Origin: an uncultured Lewinella sp.
GTDB taxonomy: Bacteria; Bacteroidota; Bacteroidia; Chitinophagales; Saprospiraceae
Assembly: GCA_937873655.1 (NCBI GenBank)
Contig: CALMYQ010000220.1
Location: 1 to 43,941, forward strand
DNA: 43,941 nucleotides
Direction: 5' to 3'
A model generated the notes under the pieces. That model searched no databases. It worked only from the letters and a program-made list of their open reading frames with translations, and was not told the DNA's origin. A program made the position numbers and the translations under genes. Shown here piece after piece: positions 16,701 through 25,679 of the stretch. Numbering within the stretch: the stretch's first letter is position 1; each line of letters starts with the position of its first letter.

Positions 16701-16960
16701 TCGGCAGTTACAACCAATGGGTTTCCAGCTTCTGGATGCGGGACGTCTACCAGCTGCGGCTGCAGAACCTGAACATCTCTTACCGGATCTCCGGCAATTC
16801 CAACCAGACTGCGGGCATCCGCGAGCTGCGGATATTTCTCAACGGGACCAACCTGTGGTCGCCCATCAGCACTTTCGATTACAAGGAAGACGCCATCTCC
16901 CGGTACAACACTTACCCCCTGCTGAGGTCCGTAAGCCTGGGGTTGAATGTTAGAATCTAA
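13751..16960 (+). CDS. SusC-family TonB-dependent outer-membrane transporter
   Basis: An outer-membrane oligosaccharide importer energised by TonB, 1069 residues from the ATG at 13751. The upstream start at 13694 would overlap the previous gene and add a non-signal leader. After the signal peptide (ending near YGNAQ) come a carboxypeptidase-D-like domain (KITVSGQIKDEAGETLIGTN, about 37-110), the linker typical of SusC proteins (VVVIGYGQVKRANLVGSV), a plug domain (about 130-235, with LYIVDGYEV, SIESFSVLKDASAAVYGSKG and ANGVVLVKTKRGK-like motifs) and a 22-strand type barrel ending SLGLNVRI with the usual aromatic-rich last strand. It is followed 29 bases later by its SusD partner. Substrate is inferred from the neighbours: RG-II or homogalacturonan fragments. 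Confidence 0.96.
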   Translation: MKVKAFHLPTREIASISLLLLVCMLFPLYGNAQTAGKITVSGQIKDEAGETLIGTNILIKGTSTGTVTDFDGKYELSVGASDTLAISYTGYVNQEIPVAGRTVIDIVLSADVTGLAEVVVIGYGQVKRANLVGSVTSLSADEIEDIPAISMTTLLEGRMPGVHVSPAQPTGNPGAATRVRIRAETTFGTAGGGAKDPAPLYIVDGYEVTQEEFDVLDPSQIESFSVLKDASAAVYGSKGANGVVLVKTKRGKPGKLSVSYSGSIGVSDATQQTEMLSAYDQARMLNAINIDNPNFIPVTDEELEVMKNLNYDWLGEAWKPSLLSKHSINFSGGSEKIRYFAGGSYTYTQGNFDKMDVGKYSYRIGLDAQLTDNLLVSATVALDNRRFKRPYLSGADINTMEGLFRQLLQAPRWTPPYIDGLPVYNNLEFNPLALFSSDSYRDDLDKGNNLNLQLKYDFPMIPGLSASATFSRREGYSYTKEYNIPYTLYEFQPQYKYVLSDQLISEQTINNKNRISESFSEKDNYQLNLSLNYKKSWKLHQLSAFATYEQMEGKSAGFGALAENLLIYGVETQRAFDYLSATSQGSLFESGDLGAVGRLNYAYADKYLLESTLRYESTVKFAPGERSGFFPAVAVGWVASEENFIKSGLRFIDYLKFRVSVGLTGYSSIGSYEYNLRYAPSGSYLFGGSTAAGGLAVSGKTDVVSSGVSWEKSLIRNFGIDLRLLRGRLSITTDVFYTRQYDILDQRTVEFPQTSGIGELPSENLGELKAWGYDASIGYRGDISPDLHWNIGGNFAFATNRILARPTQWAPNDYRYPIGQSTSAAGREEGYFTEGIIRTQAQLDAINAQWVEKWGHVYTIEGKPAEVGSLFFQDIGRPGDPSKGEPETVFEPDGNIHSIHDKTYLERVNDHFVWKNLLPTNITLGFSWKNLQFSTLWSMSYGISNQVVDKLARTVPTETENSPAFWSDFWTPDDPNAAYPNPKFGSYNQWVSSFWMRDVYQLRLQNLNISYRISGNSNQTAGIRELRIFLNGTNLWSPISTFDYKEDAISRYNTYPLLRSVSLGLNVRI

Positions 16961-16989
16961 AGTCGATGCTTTTATAAAATCGCTTGAAA

Positions 16990-18825
16990 ATGAACAAGAT
17001 AATCAATAAATGGCTTTATACGGTTGCCGTCCTGGCGATCCTGCTGTCCGGCTGCACCAAGGTCCTGGACAAACGGGACCTGAACGTGGTGGATGACGGG
17101 ATCTGGGAGGATGAAGGTCAGGCAACCCTCTACGTCAACAACCTGTACGAAGACAATATGCCGCCCATGTCCTTGGGTACCAACGAATCGTACGTCGATG
17201 AGAGCTATTCTTCCTCCCAGTCGATCACCGACCTGATCTACGGTTTTCTGGGCCCGAATGACATTGACGCGGTCAAGGAACTGCATAAGGACAACTACCA
17301 CCTCATCCGCCAGATCAACATCTGCATTGAAGGGTTGGAAAATTCCTCCCTGGCCGAAGAGCTGAAAAAGCCCATCCTCGGGCAGGCCCTGTTTTTCAGA
17401 GCATGGCGCTACTGGCAAATGGTGAAGCTGTACGGCGGCGTCCCGATGGTCAACCGGGTGCAGGACCCGTTCTTTGAAACGGATCTGAACATCCCGAGGA
17501 GCAGAACTGCCGAATCCATCGACCTGATCGTCAACGACCTGGACCTGGCCATCGAATACCTTCCGGTGGATTGGACGCTGGACAAGGACAAAGGGCGCAT
17601 CAACAGCGGGGCAGCCGCAGCCTTCAAAGGCCGCGTACTGTTGACGTGGGCAAGCCCGCTGTTCAACAGAAGCGATGATCCGGGTCGCTGGCAAAGGGCC
17701 TACGATGCCAATACCCAGGCCGTGGACCTGTTGGCGCAAATGACCGTTCCGCGAGCCTTATACCCCGATTTCAGCGGCATCTTTACCACAAATGTCCTGA
17801 GCAATCCGGAAGCCGTTATTTACAGAAGATACGATGCCGGCGCCGGTTCCGACTACACCAGCTCCTGGGAAGGCAGGGTGCGCCCGACGTCCGGTGGCGG
17901 AAGCGGCTTGTCTACCCCAACCTGGGAATTGGTGCAGGCCTTCCCCATGGCCAACGGGAAGCACATCAACGACCCGGGATCGGGATACGACCCGGAGCGG
18001 TTCTGGAACAACAGGGACCTGCGCTTCTACGCTACCGTGGCCTACAACGGCAGCGACTGGGAAATGAACGGCCGGGATATGACCAAAATATGGACCTATC
18101 TGCGCAGCATCCACGAAAATAACCGGACCCCGGCTACGGGCTTCTACAACAAAAAAGCCACCAATCCCAGCATCGCCGAGAACAATGTGTCCCAGACCAG
18201 CACCTCCTGGATCGAGCTCAGGTACGCCGAGGTCCTGATGAACCTGGCGGAGTGCGCCAACGAACTGGGCAACCAAAGCCAGGCCATTGAACTGATCGGC
18301 CGGATCCGGGAACGGGCGGGGATCGATGCGGGCGGCGGCACCTACGGCATCCCTTCCTCCGTCAGCAAGGAAGGACTCCGGGAAATCATCATGATCGAAC
18401 GGCAGGTTGAGTTTGCCTTCGAGAACAAACGCTACTGGGACCTGAGGAGAAGGCTCATGTTCAGGACCGACCTGGGCAATTATGCCAAAAAACTGAACGG
18501 CGCCCAGCGGCACGGCCTCGATATCCGGCCGGCTACTCCGTGGGACAAGGTGATCACCGACGCCGCTTCTCCCTACAAAGGTTGGAAAAGGATCGACACG
18601 GTAGTGCTGCTGCACCCCATCGATATCGAGGATGTGGAAAATTATAAAACGTACTTCACCACCGCCCTCAAAACGCTGGAAAGCACCATAGGCGGTACGC
18701 AGCAGAGTTTCAACTACCCGGAACTGTATGATTTTTTTGCGGTTCCCTCTTCATTTTTGCAAACCAGCCCGGCAGTGGAACAGACCAAAGGTTGGGTTAA
18801 CGGCACGTTTGATCCGCTTCAATAA
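16990..18825 (+). CDS. SusD-family glycan-binding lipoprotein
   Basis: The surface lid of the SusC transporter, 611 residues, anchored as a lipoprotein. The ATG at 16990 is preferred to the TTG at 16984. The signal peptide ends in the lipobox LLSGC followed by TKVLDKRDL. SusD/RagB features are visible: an N-terminal helical TPR-like part with EELKKPILGQALFFRAWRYW, the mid-region SRTAESIDLIVNDLDLAIEYLP, and the C-terminal IELRYAEVLMNLAECANELG followed by IGRIRERAGI and EIIMIERQVEFAFENKRYWD, the hallmark RagB helix. It pairs with the SusC gene directly upstream. It should bind pectic oligosaccharides, but no specificity can be read from the sequence. Confidence 0.96.
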   Translation: MNKIINKWLYTVAVLAILLSGCTKVLDKRDLNVVDDGIWEDEGQATLYVNNLYEDNMPPMSLGTNESYVDESYSSSQSITDLIYGFLGPNDIDAVKELHKDNYHLIRQINICIEGLENSSLAEELKKPILGQALFFRAWRYWQMVKLYGGVPMVNRVQDPFFETDLNIPRSRTAESIDLIVNDLDLAIEYLPVDWTLDKDKGRINSGAAAAFKGRVLLTWASPLFNRSDDPGRWQRAYDANTQAVDLLAQMTVPRALYPDFSGIFTTNVLSNPEAVIYRRYDAGAGSDYTSSWEGRVRPTSGGGSGLSTPTWELVQAFPMANGKHINDPGSGYDPERFWNNRDLRFYATVAYNGSDWEMNGRDMTKIWTYLRSIHENNRTPATGFYNKKATNPSIAENNVSQTSTSWIELRYAEVLMNLAECANELGNQSQAIELIGRIRERAGIDAGGGTYGIPSSVSKEGLREIIMIERQVEFAFENKRYWDLRRRLMFRTDLGNYAKKLNGAQRHGLDIRPATPWDKVITDAASPYKGWKRIDTVVLLHPIDIEDVENYKTYFTTALKTLESTIGGTQQSFNYPELYDFFAVPSSFLQTSPAVEQTKGWVNGTFDPLQ

Positions 18826-18860
18826 AGGGCTCAAGCGGGAAATCAATAAAAAAACAAACC

Positions 18861-20660
18861 ATGATCCGGAAGATTAAACAATACCTGGTCCTGGCGGCTT
18901 TATCCTCCCTGACCTTCACCGTTGCGGATGCGCAGGTGATCGCCTTTCCCGGCGCGGAGGGCTACGGAAGATTTGCCACAGGCGGCAGAGGGGACGGCCT
19001 TACCAATCAGGTGGTCGAAGTGACCAACCTGGAAGACGACCCCGTGAACCCGCCCGAGGGCAGTTTGCGCTGGGCCTTTCAGCAGGCTACCGAAATTCGC
19101 ATAGACCCCATTCTGGGGCCCTATACGGTCAAACTCCCCATGACCGTCGTATTCCGGGTCGGCGGTGTCATCAACCTGCAGGACGAATTGCGGGTGAACC
19201 GGAACAATATGACCATAGCCGGCCAGACCGCGCCGGGCGACGGGATCTGCATCCGCGGGGCAACCGTTAATTTTTCCGGGAGCAAGAACCTCATCCTCCA
19301 GCATATCCGCTTCCGGCCCGGCGACGAGCTGGGGCTGATCACCTCCTCCTTCAGGATCGAGAACGGGGAAAACTTCATTGTCGACCACTGCTCGATGAGC
19401 TGGACCATCGAGGAAACGACCCACTTTTCCAGCAACAAGAACACCACCGTACAATGGTGCATCCTCAGCGAATCCCTGTACAGGTCATTCCACCCGAAAG
19501 GCAGCCGGGGGTACGCCACCCAATGGGGCGGCCAGTACGCCAGCTACCACCACAACCTGCTGGCGCACCACAACTCCAGGATGCCGCGCATCAACGGCTC
19601 CAACGGAAATGATGTCGAGGCGCTGGTCGATTACCGAAATAACGTCAACTTCAACTGGGGGAGTTCGGGCGCCTTCTACGGCGGCGAGTTCGAGGGCACC
19701 GGCGGCCAGGGTTTCTGCCATACCAACGTCGTCAACAATTATTTCAAACCCGGTCCCGCTACCGGCGGTTCCCCGATCTTCGCCCGGCCTTCCCTCAACC
19801 GGGACGGCGTACCCCTGGACGGTTATGCCGGCTGGTATTTTTCGGGCAACGTCATGGAGGGCAACGCCGCGATGACGGCCGACAACTGGCTGGGCGTAGA
19901 CGGGTCGGAAGTCGGCGGCATCGGGAACATCCGGTCCGATGAGGAATTTGCCCAGTCGGACGGCGTACTGGAACAATACGGCCATTATACCGAATCGGCT
20001 GCCGGCGCTTACCAATCTGTGCTCAGCTATGCGGGGGCTACCCTCCCGAAACGGGATACGATCGACGCCCGGGTGATTGCTGAGGTAAAAGGCGAGATCC
20101 CCATCATCCGGTACGAATACCTGGCGGGCGATACCCTGGAAACGCCGGTAAAAGGCACCGCCTCCGGCATCATTGACACCCCGATGAACCTCGTACCCGA
20201 TTCCCTGCAGGACGAGATGACGCCCTGGGATGTTTACACCGCCTCCTACGACGCACCTGCCGATACGGACCACGACGGCATCCCGGATGACTGGGAAACC
20301 GCCAACGGCCTGGATCCGATGAACTACAATGACGGCAGGACCATCACGGCCAACGGATACAGCAACCTGGAAAATTATCTGCACGGCCTTACGCTTACGG
20401 CAACCGAAGATGAGGAAGACCCATCCGGTTTTAAGGTCTACCCCAATCCGTCAACCGGACAATTCACGATCGAAAGCGATCAGAAGATCATCCGGCTCGA
20501 CGTGGTCAGCCTGTCCGGACAGCTGGTCCGCTCAGTAAAAAATGAAGCGGGTATTCAATCTGTCGACCTGGAAGCGCTGCCCACCGGCCTGTACGTATTG
20601 AGGGCGGTCAGCCGGACCGGACAATCGGTTTCCCGGCAGGTGGCCGTACAGCACAAATAG
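18861..20660 (+). CDS. PL1-type pectate lyase with T9SS sorting domain
   Basis: An extracellular polysaccharide lyase expected to cut alpha-1,4-polygalacturonate by beta-elimination. Of 599 residues, a signal peptide (cleaved near ADAQ) is followed by AFPGAEGYGRFATGGRGDG, the typical start of the PL1 right-handed beta-helix in this phylum. NMTIAGQTAPGDGICIRG and FIVDHCSMSWTIEE (the vDHcS motif) follow, with further helix turns to about residue 390. DTDHDGIPDDWETANGLDP near 470 is a thrombospondin-3-like calcium-binding repeat. Residues about 520-599 are a T9SS type A sorting domain (FKVYPNPSTGQFTIE ... LYVLRAVSR). Because RG-II sits on a homogalacturonan backbone, a surface lyase makes sense as the first step. 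Confidence 0.92.
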   Translation: MIRKIKQYLVLAALSSLTFTVADAQVIAFPGAEGYGRFATGGRGDGLTNQVVEVTNLEDDPVNPPEGSLRWAFQQATEIRIDPILGPYTVKLPMTVVFRVGGVINLQDELRVNRNNMTIAGQTAPGDGICIRGATVNFSGSKNLILQHIRFRPGDELGLITSSFRIENGENFIVDHCSMSWTIEETTHFSSNKNTTVQWCILSESLYRSFHPKGSRGYATQWGGQYASYHHNLLAHHNSRMPRINGSNGNDVEALVDYRNNVNFNWGSSGAFYGGEFEGTGGQGFCHTNVVNNYFKPGPATGGSPIFARPSLNRDGVPLDGYAGWYFSGNVMEGNAAMTADNWLGVDGSEVGGIGNIRSDEEFAQSDGVLEQYGHYTESAAGAYQSVLSYAGATLPKRDTIDARVIAEVKGEIPIIRYEYLAGDTLETPVKGTASGIIDTPMNLVPDSLQDEMTPWDVYTASYDAPADTDHDGIPDDWETANGLDPMNYNDGRTITANGYSNLENYLHGLTLTATEDEEDPSGFKVYPNPSTGQFTIESDQKIIRLDVVSLSGQLVRSVKNEAGIQSVDLEALPTGLYVLRAVSRTGQSVSRQVAVQHK

Positions 20661-20706
20661 GCCGGTTCAACCATCGCCACTTATCTTTTTATATAAATCG
20701 TGCACA

Positions 20707-22410
20707 ATGTTCAATGTAAGAAAAACAGCTCTTCTCCTCCTCGCCAATTCAATGGCAATCCTCGGGTTTGCCCAATACCCCCAGGTACCGGACAGCATTC
20801 AGGCGGCTACCGAAATCATGATGAAAGCCGCCTACGCCCATTCAGACAGCATGTGGCAACGCGCGCTTCCCACCATTGAAAAGGAAGCGGCGGAAGAAGG
20901 CAGGCCCTACATCCCCTGGGCCGCCAGACCCTATGACCTGCCGCAGGCCAGCATCCCGGCTTTTCCCGGGGCAGAGGGCGGCGGCATGTATTCCTTCGGC
21001 GGCAGGGGCGGCAAGGTGATCGTGGTCACCAGCCTGGCAGACAGCGGCCCCGGCAGCCTGCGGGAAGCCTGCGAAACCGGCGGCGCCAGGACCGTGGTGT
21101 TCAATGTAGCCGGCATCATCCGGCTCAAATCGCCACTGATGATCCGTGCGCCCTATATCACCATCGCCGGGCAAACGGCGCCGGGTGACGGGGTATGCGT
21201 AGCCGGGGAAAGCGTCTGGATCGACACCCACGACGTCATCATTCGCCATATGCGATTCAGGCGGGGCGAAACCAACGTGGGCAGAAGGGACGACGCCATC
21301 GGCGGAAACCCCATCGGGAACATCATGATCGACCACGTTTCCGCCAGCTGGGGCCTGGATGAGAATATGTCGATTTACCGGCATATGTACGACGACGGCA
21401 CCGGGAAGGCGCAGATGGATAAATTGCCGACCGTCAACATAACGATTCAAAACTCCATCTTTTCGGAGGCGCTGGATACCTGGAACCACTCGTTCGGCAG
21501 TACACTGGGCGGCGAGAACTGCTCCTTTATCCGCAACCTGTGGGCGAATAACACCGGCCGGAATCCGTCGATCGGCTGGTACGGCATCTTCAATTTTGTC
21601 AACAACGTGGTCTTCAACTGGATGCACCGCTCCATCGACGGCGGCGACTACAGGGCCATGTACAATATCGTCAACAATTATTTCAAACCGGGACCGGTCA
21701 CCGATCTGGAGCATTCCATCAGCCACCGCATCCTCAAGCCCGAATCGGGCCGCAGCAAATTGGGTTACCTCACCTTCGGACGCGCCTATGTTTCGGGCAA
21801 TATCGTTGAGGGAAATGCCCGTGTGACGGACGACAACTGGGACGGCGGCGTCCAGGTGGAAGACATGCCCAATACCGGAAAATACCGGGATCAGATCAAA
21901 TGGGACAAACCCTTGCCCATGCCGGAAATGACCATCCTGGATGCAAAATCAGCCTACAAATTTGTCCTGGAAAACGCCGGCGCCACCCTGCCCAAAAGAG
22001 ACCCGGTCGATGAAAGGATCGTCAGGGTGGTCAGTACCGGAAAGATAGAATACGCGCCAGACGCACAACCGGTCATCCCGCAGTTCAAGCACCGCCGCCT
22101 GCCGCCGGATTCCTACAAACTGGGCATTATCTCAGAACCCAGCCAGGTAGGCGGCTATCCGGCCTACGCGGGCAAACCCCACAAAGACACCGACATGGAC
22201 GGCATGCCCGACGACTGGGAATTGAAATACGCCGACCTCGGATTGAACCCCAACGACCCCAAGGATGCCCTACTGGACTGCAACGGCGACGGATACACCA
22301 ACATCGAAAAATACATCAACGGCATTGACCCCGCCAAACAGGTGGACTGGAGCAATAGCCTGAATAACCACGATACGTTGGCCGAAAGCCGGAACTGCTG
22401 TTCCAATTAG
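20707..22410 (+). CDS. PL1-type pectate lyase, no T9SS domain
   Basis: A second beta-helix lyase of 567 residues. A signal peptide (ending near GFAQ) and a helical spacer of about 70 residues precede the lyase domain, which starts AFPGAEGGGMYSFGGRGG. Then come LADSGPGSLREACETGGART, APYITIAGQTAPGDGVCVAG and IMIDHVSASWGLDEN, again the PL1 DH motif. A calcium-binding DTDMDGMPDDWELKY and DCNGDGYTNIEKYINGIDP pair forms a dockerin- or TSP3-like tail. Unlike the preceding lyase it lacks a T9SS sorting domain, so it probably acts in the periplasm on imported oligogalacturonides. It lies 46 bases after the first PL1 gene. Confidence 0.92.
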   Translation: MFNVRKTALLLLANSMAILGFAQYPQVPDSIQAATEIMMKAAYAHSDSMWQRALPTIEKEAAEEGRPYIPWAARPYDLPQASIPAFPGAEGGGMYSFGGRGGKVIVVTSLADSGPGSLREACETGGARTVVFNVAGIIRLKSPLMIRAPYITIAGQTAPGDGVCVAGESVWIDTHDVIIRHMRFRRGETNVGRRDDAIGGNPIGNIMIDHVSASWGLDENMSIYRHMYDDGTGKAQMDKLPTVNITIQNSIFSEALDTWNHSFGSTLGGENCSFIRNLWANNTGRNPSIGWYGIFNFVNNVVFNWMHRSIDGGDYRAMYNIVNNYFKPGPVTDLEHSISHRILKPESGRSKLGYLTFGRAYVSGNIVEGNARVTDDNWDGGVQVEDMPNTGKYRDQIKWDKPLPMPEMTILDAKSAYKFVLENAGATLPKRDPVDERIVRVVSTGKIEYAPDAQPVIPQFKHRRLPPDSYKLGIISEPSQVGGYPAYAGKPHKDTDMDGMPDDWELKYADLGLNPNDPKDALLDCNGDGYTNIEKYINGIDPAKQVDWSNSLNNHDTLAESRNCCSN

Positions 22411-22423
22411 CCATTGGTGTTAG

Positions 22424-22477
22424 GTGTCGGACACCTCTGCGCTACGTGTCGGACACCTTGAAGGTGTCCGACACGTA
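22424..22477. repeat. Palindromic intergenic repeat (three GTGTCGGACACC copies)
   Basis: GTGTCGGACACC occurs at 22424-22435 and 22447-22458, and inverted at 22462-22473. The last two form a perfect palindrome with 17-bp arms (22443-22459 and 22461-22477) around one central base. This is the form of a REP-like or mini-transposable palindrome. It lies between two co-directional genes and may fold in the mRNA and lower readthrough. Confidence 0.8.
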
Positions 22478-22503
22478 CTGAATGTTTAAAATAAGTTGCA
22501 ACC

Positions 22504-25500
22504 ATGCGGGATAGAGCTCCCCATTATTTTATAAAATTCGCGATCTGCTGGTTTGCAGTCCTTCTCCCTTGCCTGTCCGGGGCGCAACCGGAGACTGCCC
22601 CGTCGCTGATGGCTAAAAACGGCATACTAGCCGCTGTGCCGGATACGCTGGGCAACCAGATCCCGAACTTTTCTTTCTGCGGTTATGAAGCATCCGGTTC
22701 GGAAATTCCGCTTGTGCCCGCGGTCGCCGTGGTGCGGCCAATGGAAGGGGATGCCACCGCCACCCTGCAGCAGGCCATTGACTATGTCGCGGCGCTGCCC
22801 CTCCAGGCCAATGGATTCCGTGGCGCCGTGCTCATCGAAAAAGGCCTGTACAAACTCCAGGGCCGGCTGACCATCCGCCAATCGGGGATCGTCCTCAGGG
22901 GGCGCGGGCGGGAAACCGTCCTGGAAGCGTCGGGGATTGACCGCGAGACACTGATCAGAATACAGGGTAAAGACGACCGGCAATTGTCAACCCCCGTCCC
23001 ACTCATGAGCAGCTATGTGCCGGTAGGCAGCCGTCAGTTGGAGGTCAGTTATCCTGTTACATTCGAACCGGGAGATGAGATCCGGATACAAAGGCCCTCC
23101 ACCCAGGCCTGGATCAAGACCCTGGGCATGGATGAATTCGGCGGAGAGACGGGGTGGTTGACCTGGAAACCAGGTGACCGGGATATAGCCTGGGAAAGAA
23201 CCGTCACCGACAGGTTGGGGAACCGGCTTACCCTGGACGCACCCCTGACCACGGCCCTGGAGACCCGGTTTGGCGGAGGATTGGTCTCAAAAGTCGTATG
23301 GCCCGGCCGGATTGAACGGGTAGGCATTGAAAATTTACAGCTTCAATCCCAATACAATCCCGAAAACCCAAAGGATGAAGACCATTGCTGGAATGCGGTT
23401 TCTTTTGAAAATACGCGAAACGGCTGGGTACGAAAGGTATATTTCAGCCGGTTTGCCGGCTCTGCGGTCGCCGTTTACGCCTCCGGCAGCCGGATTACGG
23501 TCCAGGATTGCATCTCAACGGATCCCGTTTCTGAAATTGCCGGTGAGCGGAGGAATACTTTTTTCACGGAAGGGCAGCAAACCCTGTTCTTGCGTTGCTA
23601 TTCCGCTTACGGCATGCATGATTTCGCAGCGGGTTTTTGCGCCGCCGGCCCCAATGCCTTTGTGCAGTGTACGGCTTACCTGCCCTTTGATTTCAGCGGT
23701 TCGATCGACAGCTGGGCATCCGGTTTGTTGTTTGACAACGTAAAAATCGACGGTCAGGCCATCCGGTTCGGCAACCTCGACAGGGACCGGCAGGGCGCCG
23801 GCTGGAATGCCGCCAACAGCATGATCTGGCAATGCTCGGCCGCCCTGATCGAATGCGACCGCCCCCCTGCCGCTTTCAACTGGGCTTACGGCGTCTGGGC
23901 GCGGTTCAAGGGAAACGGACTCTGGTATGAAGCCAACAGCCATATCGATCCGCCGAGCCTGTTCTTTGCCCAACTGGCTATACGGACAGGCAAAAAAAGG
24001 GGGGCATTCGATGACCAGCTGCTTACCTACGAGGGCGCCTCCACCAGCAAACCGAGCCATGAAGAGGCGGCCGAAGCCTCGGAATTGGCCAAATTGCCGG
24101 CGCCGGACCTGTATACCTTCATCGAACAACAAGGTTTCCCGGATTCCGCAGACCGGGATCTTTCCTCCGCCTCAGTCATTGACCCTGTTGTGCCTCCGAA
24201 AAACTCCAACCCACGGTCACAAACCCCGGAAATTGAAATGAAAAACGGCCTGCTGACGTGCAAAGGGCAGCTGATCACCGGGCGGCAAATGGACGTCCCC
24301 TGGTGGCGGGGAGATGACCGGCCGTTTGAAGCCGTGAGATCCCAGCCGGCCGTTACCCGGTTTGTGCCCGGCAGGAGCGGCCTGGGCTATACCGACCAGA
24401 TCGAGGATGTGGTGGATTACATGGCGCAAAAAAACATAGCCCTCCTGAACCACAATTACGGCCTTTGGTACGACCGCCGCAGAGACGACCACGAAAGGGT
24501 CAGAAGGATGGAGCCGGACAGCTGGGCGCCCTTTTACGAGCAACCCTTTGCCAGAAGCGGCCAGGGGGAAGCCTGGGACCGGCTGAGCAGATACGACCTT
24601 ACCAGGTTCAACCGTTGGTACTGGTGGCGGTTGAAAAGCTTCGCGGATGCGGCCCGGGACAAGGGAAAGATCCTGCTGCACCAGCATTATTTCCAGCATA
24701 ATATCCTGGAGGCCGGCGCCCATTGGGTGGATTCGCCATGGCGCCCCGCCAACAACATCAACGATACCGGTTTCCCCGATCCGCCCAATTTTGCCGGCGA
24801 TAAACGGATATTCTTTGCCGAACAATTCTACGATGTCACCCATCCGGTCCGCAGGGCGCTCCACCGGGGGTATATCCGGCATTGCCTGGACGAGTTCAAG
24901 GACAACGGCAATGTCCTGCAAAGCATCAGCGCAGAATTTACCGGCCCCCTGCATTTTGTGGAGTTCTGGCTGGATGTCATCGCTGAGTGGGAAACCGAAA
25001 ACGAAAACCATAGCCTGATCTGCCTCAGCGCCACCAAGGATGTGCAGGACGCCGTACTGGAAAACCCGGCATACAACCGCCTGATCGACGTCATCGACAT
25101 CCGCTATTGGGGATACCGGGAAGACGGCTCCCTGTACGCGCCTGAGGGAGGGGTCAGCCTGGCGCCGCGCCAAAACGACCGGCTGGAGTCCGCCGGGAAA
25201 AAATCCTTCCAATCCGTCTACCGGTCCGTATCGGAATACCGGCGCCGATACCCCGGCAAGGCTGTCATTTATTCCGAGAACCAGGACCCCAGATGGGGTT
25301 GGGCCGTTTTCATGGCAGGCGGTTCGCTGCCGCCGGTCACGCCGGATCTGCCCGGGGGCTTTTATGCCCTCGCCGCTACCATGCACCCCGGCGATTCCCA
25401 TGAAAAAGAACATGTTTATCAATTGGAGAACGGATCGGCGGAAATGATCCTGTATATCGAACCTGCCGGCGAGATACACTGCGACCTGAACAGCAACCCC

Positions 25501-25647
25501 TACTACGTCAACTATTTTACGGTCGGCGGGAAGGCCGTCAAACAGGATCGGTTGAAGGGAAAGAAATCACCGTTTGCCTTTAAAAATGATACCGCCGAAC
25601 CCATCATTGTCTGTCTTCACAAGAATGCCTGGGATGAAGGCCGATAA
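22504..25647 (+). CDS. Fusion of a pectate-lyase-like beta-helix with a DUF6298 TIM-barrel-like domain
   Basis: A 1047-residue exported protein (signal peptide ending near SGAQ). Residues about 60-520 form a right-handed beta-helix of the pectin-lyase fold (DATATLQQAIDYVAALPLQA, GAVLIEKGLYKLQGRLTI, SGIVLRGRGRETVLE). After a linker with many Ser and Pro, residues about 580-960 look like the DUF6298 domain: PWWRGDDRPFE, TRFVPGRSGLGYTDQIED, NHNYGLWYDRRRDDHERVRR, LHQHYFQHNILEAGAHWVDS and EQFYDVTHPVRRALHRGYIR. Glu811 (SAEFTGPLHF) and Glu925 (YSENQDPRWG) are good candidates for an acid/base and nucleophile pair of a retaining TIM-barrel hydrolase. No activity is known to me for DUF6298, but such genes recur in pectin loci. 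A beta-sandwich tail follows. Confidence 0.8.
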   Translation: MRDRAPHYFIKFAICWFAVLLPCLSGAQPETAPSLMAKNGILAAVPDTLGNQIPNFSFCGYEASGSEIPLVPAVAVVRPMEGDATATLQQAIDYVAALPLQANGFRGAVLIEKGLYKLQGRLTIRQSGIVLRGRGRETVLEASGIDRETLIRIQGKDDRQLSTPVPLMSSYVPVGSRQLEVSYPVTFEPGDEIRIQRPSTQAWIKTLGMDEFGGETGWLTWKPGDRDIAWERTVTDRLGNRLTLDAPLTTALETRFGGGLVSKVVWPGRIERVGIENLQLQSQYNPENPKDEDHCWNAVSFENTRNGWVRKVYFSRFAGSAVAVYASGSRITVQDCISTDPVSEIAGERRNTFFTEGQQTLFLRCYSAYGMHDFAAGFCAAGPNAFVQCTAYLPFDFSGSIDSWASGLLFDNVKIDGQAIRFGNLDRDRQGAGWNAANSMIWQCSAALIECDRPPAAFNWAYGVWARFKGNGLWYEANSHIDPPSLFFAQLAIRTGKKRGAFDDQLLTYEGASTSKPSHEEAAEASELAKLPAPDLYTFIEQQGFPDSADRDLSSASVIDPVVPPKNSNPRSQTPEIEMKNGLLTCKGQLITGRQMDVPWWRGDDRPFEAVRSQPAVTRFVPGRSGLGYTDQIEDVVDYMAQKNIALLNHNYGLWYDRRRDDHERVRRMEPDSWAPFYEQPFARSGQGEAWDRLSRYDLTRFNRWYWWRLKSFADAARDKGKILLHQHYFQHNILEAGAHWVDSPWRPANNINDTGFPDPPNFAGDKRIFFAEQFYDVTHPVRRALHRGYIRHCLDEFKDNGNVLQSISAEFTGPLHFVEFWLDVIAEWETENENHSLICLSATKDVQDAVLENPAYNRLIDVIDIRYWGYREDGSLYAPEGGVSLAPRQNDRLESAGKKSFQSVYRSVSEYRRRYPGKAVIYSENQDPRWGWAVFMAGGSLPPVTPDLPGGFYALAATMHPGDSHEKEHVYQLENGSAEMILYIEPAGEIHCDLNSNPYYVNYFTVGGKAVKQDRLKGKKSPFAFKNDTAEPIIVCLHKNAWDEGR

Positions 25648-25679
25648 ATGAAAAAGGATCAGGTAAAAACCATTACTGA

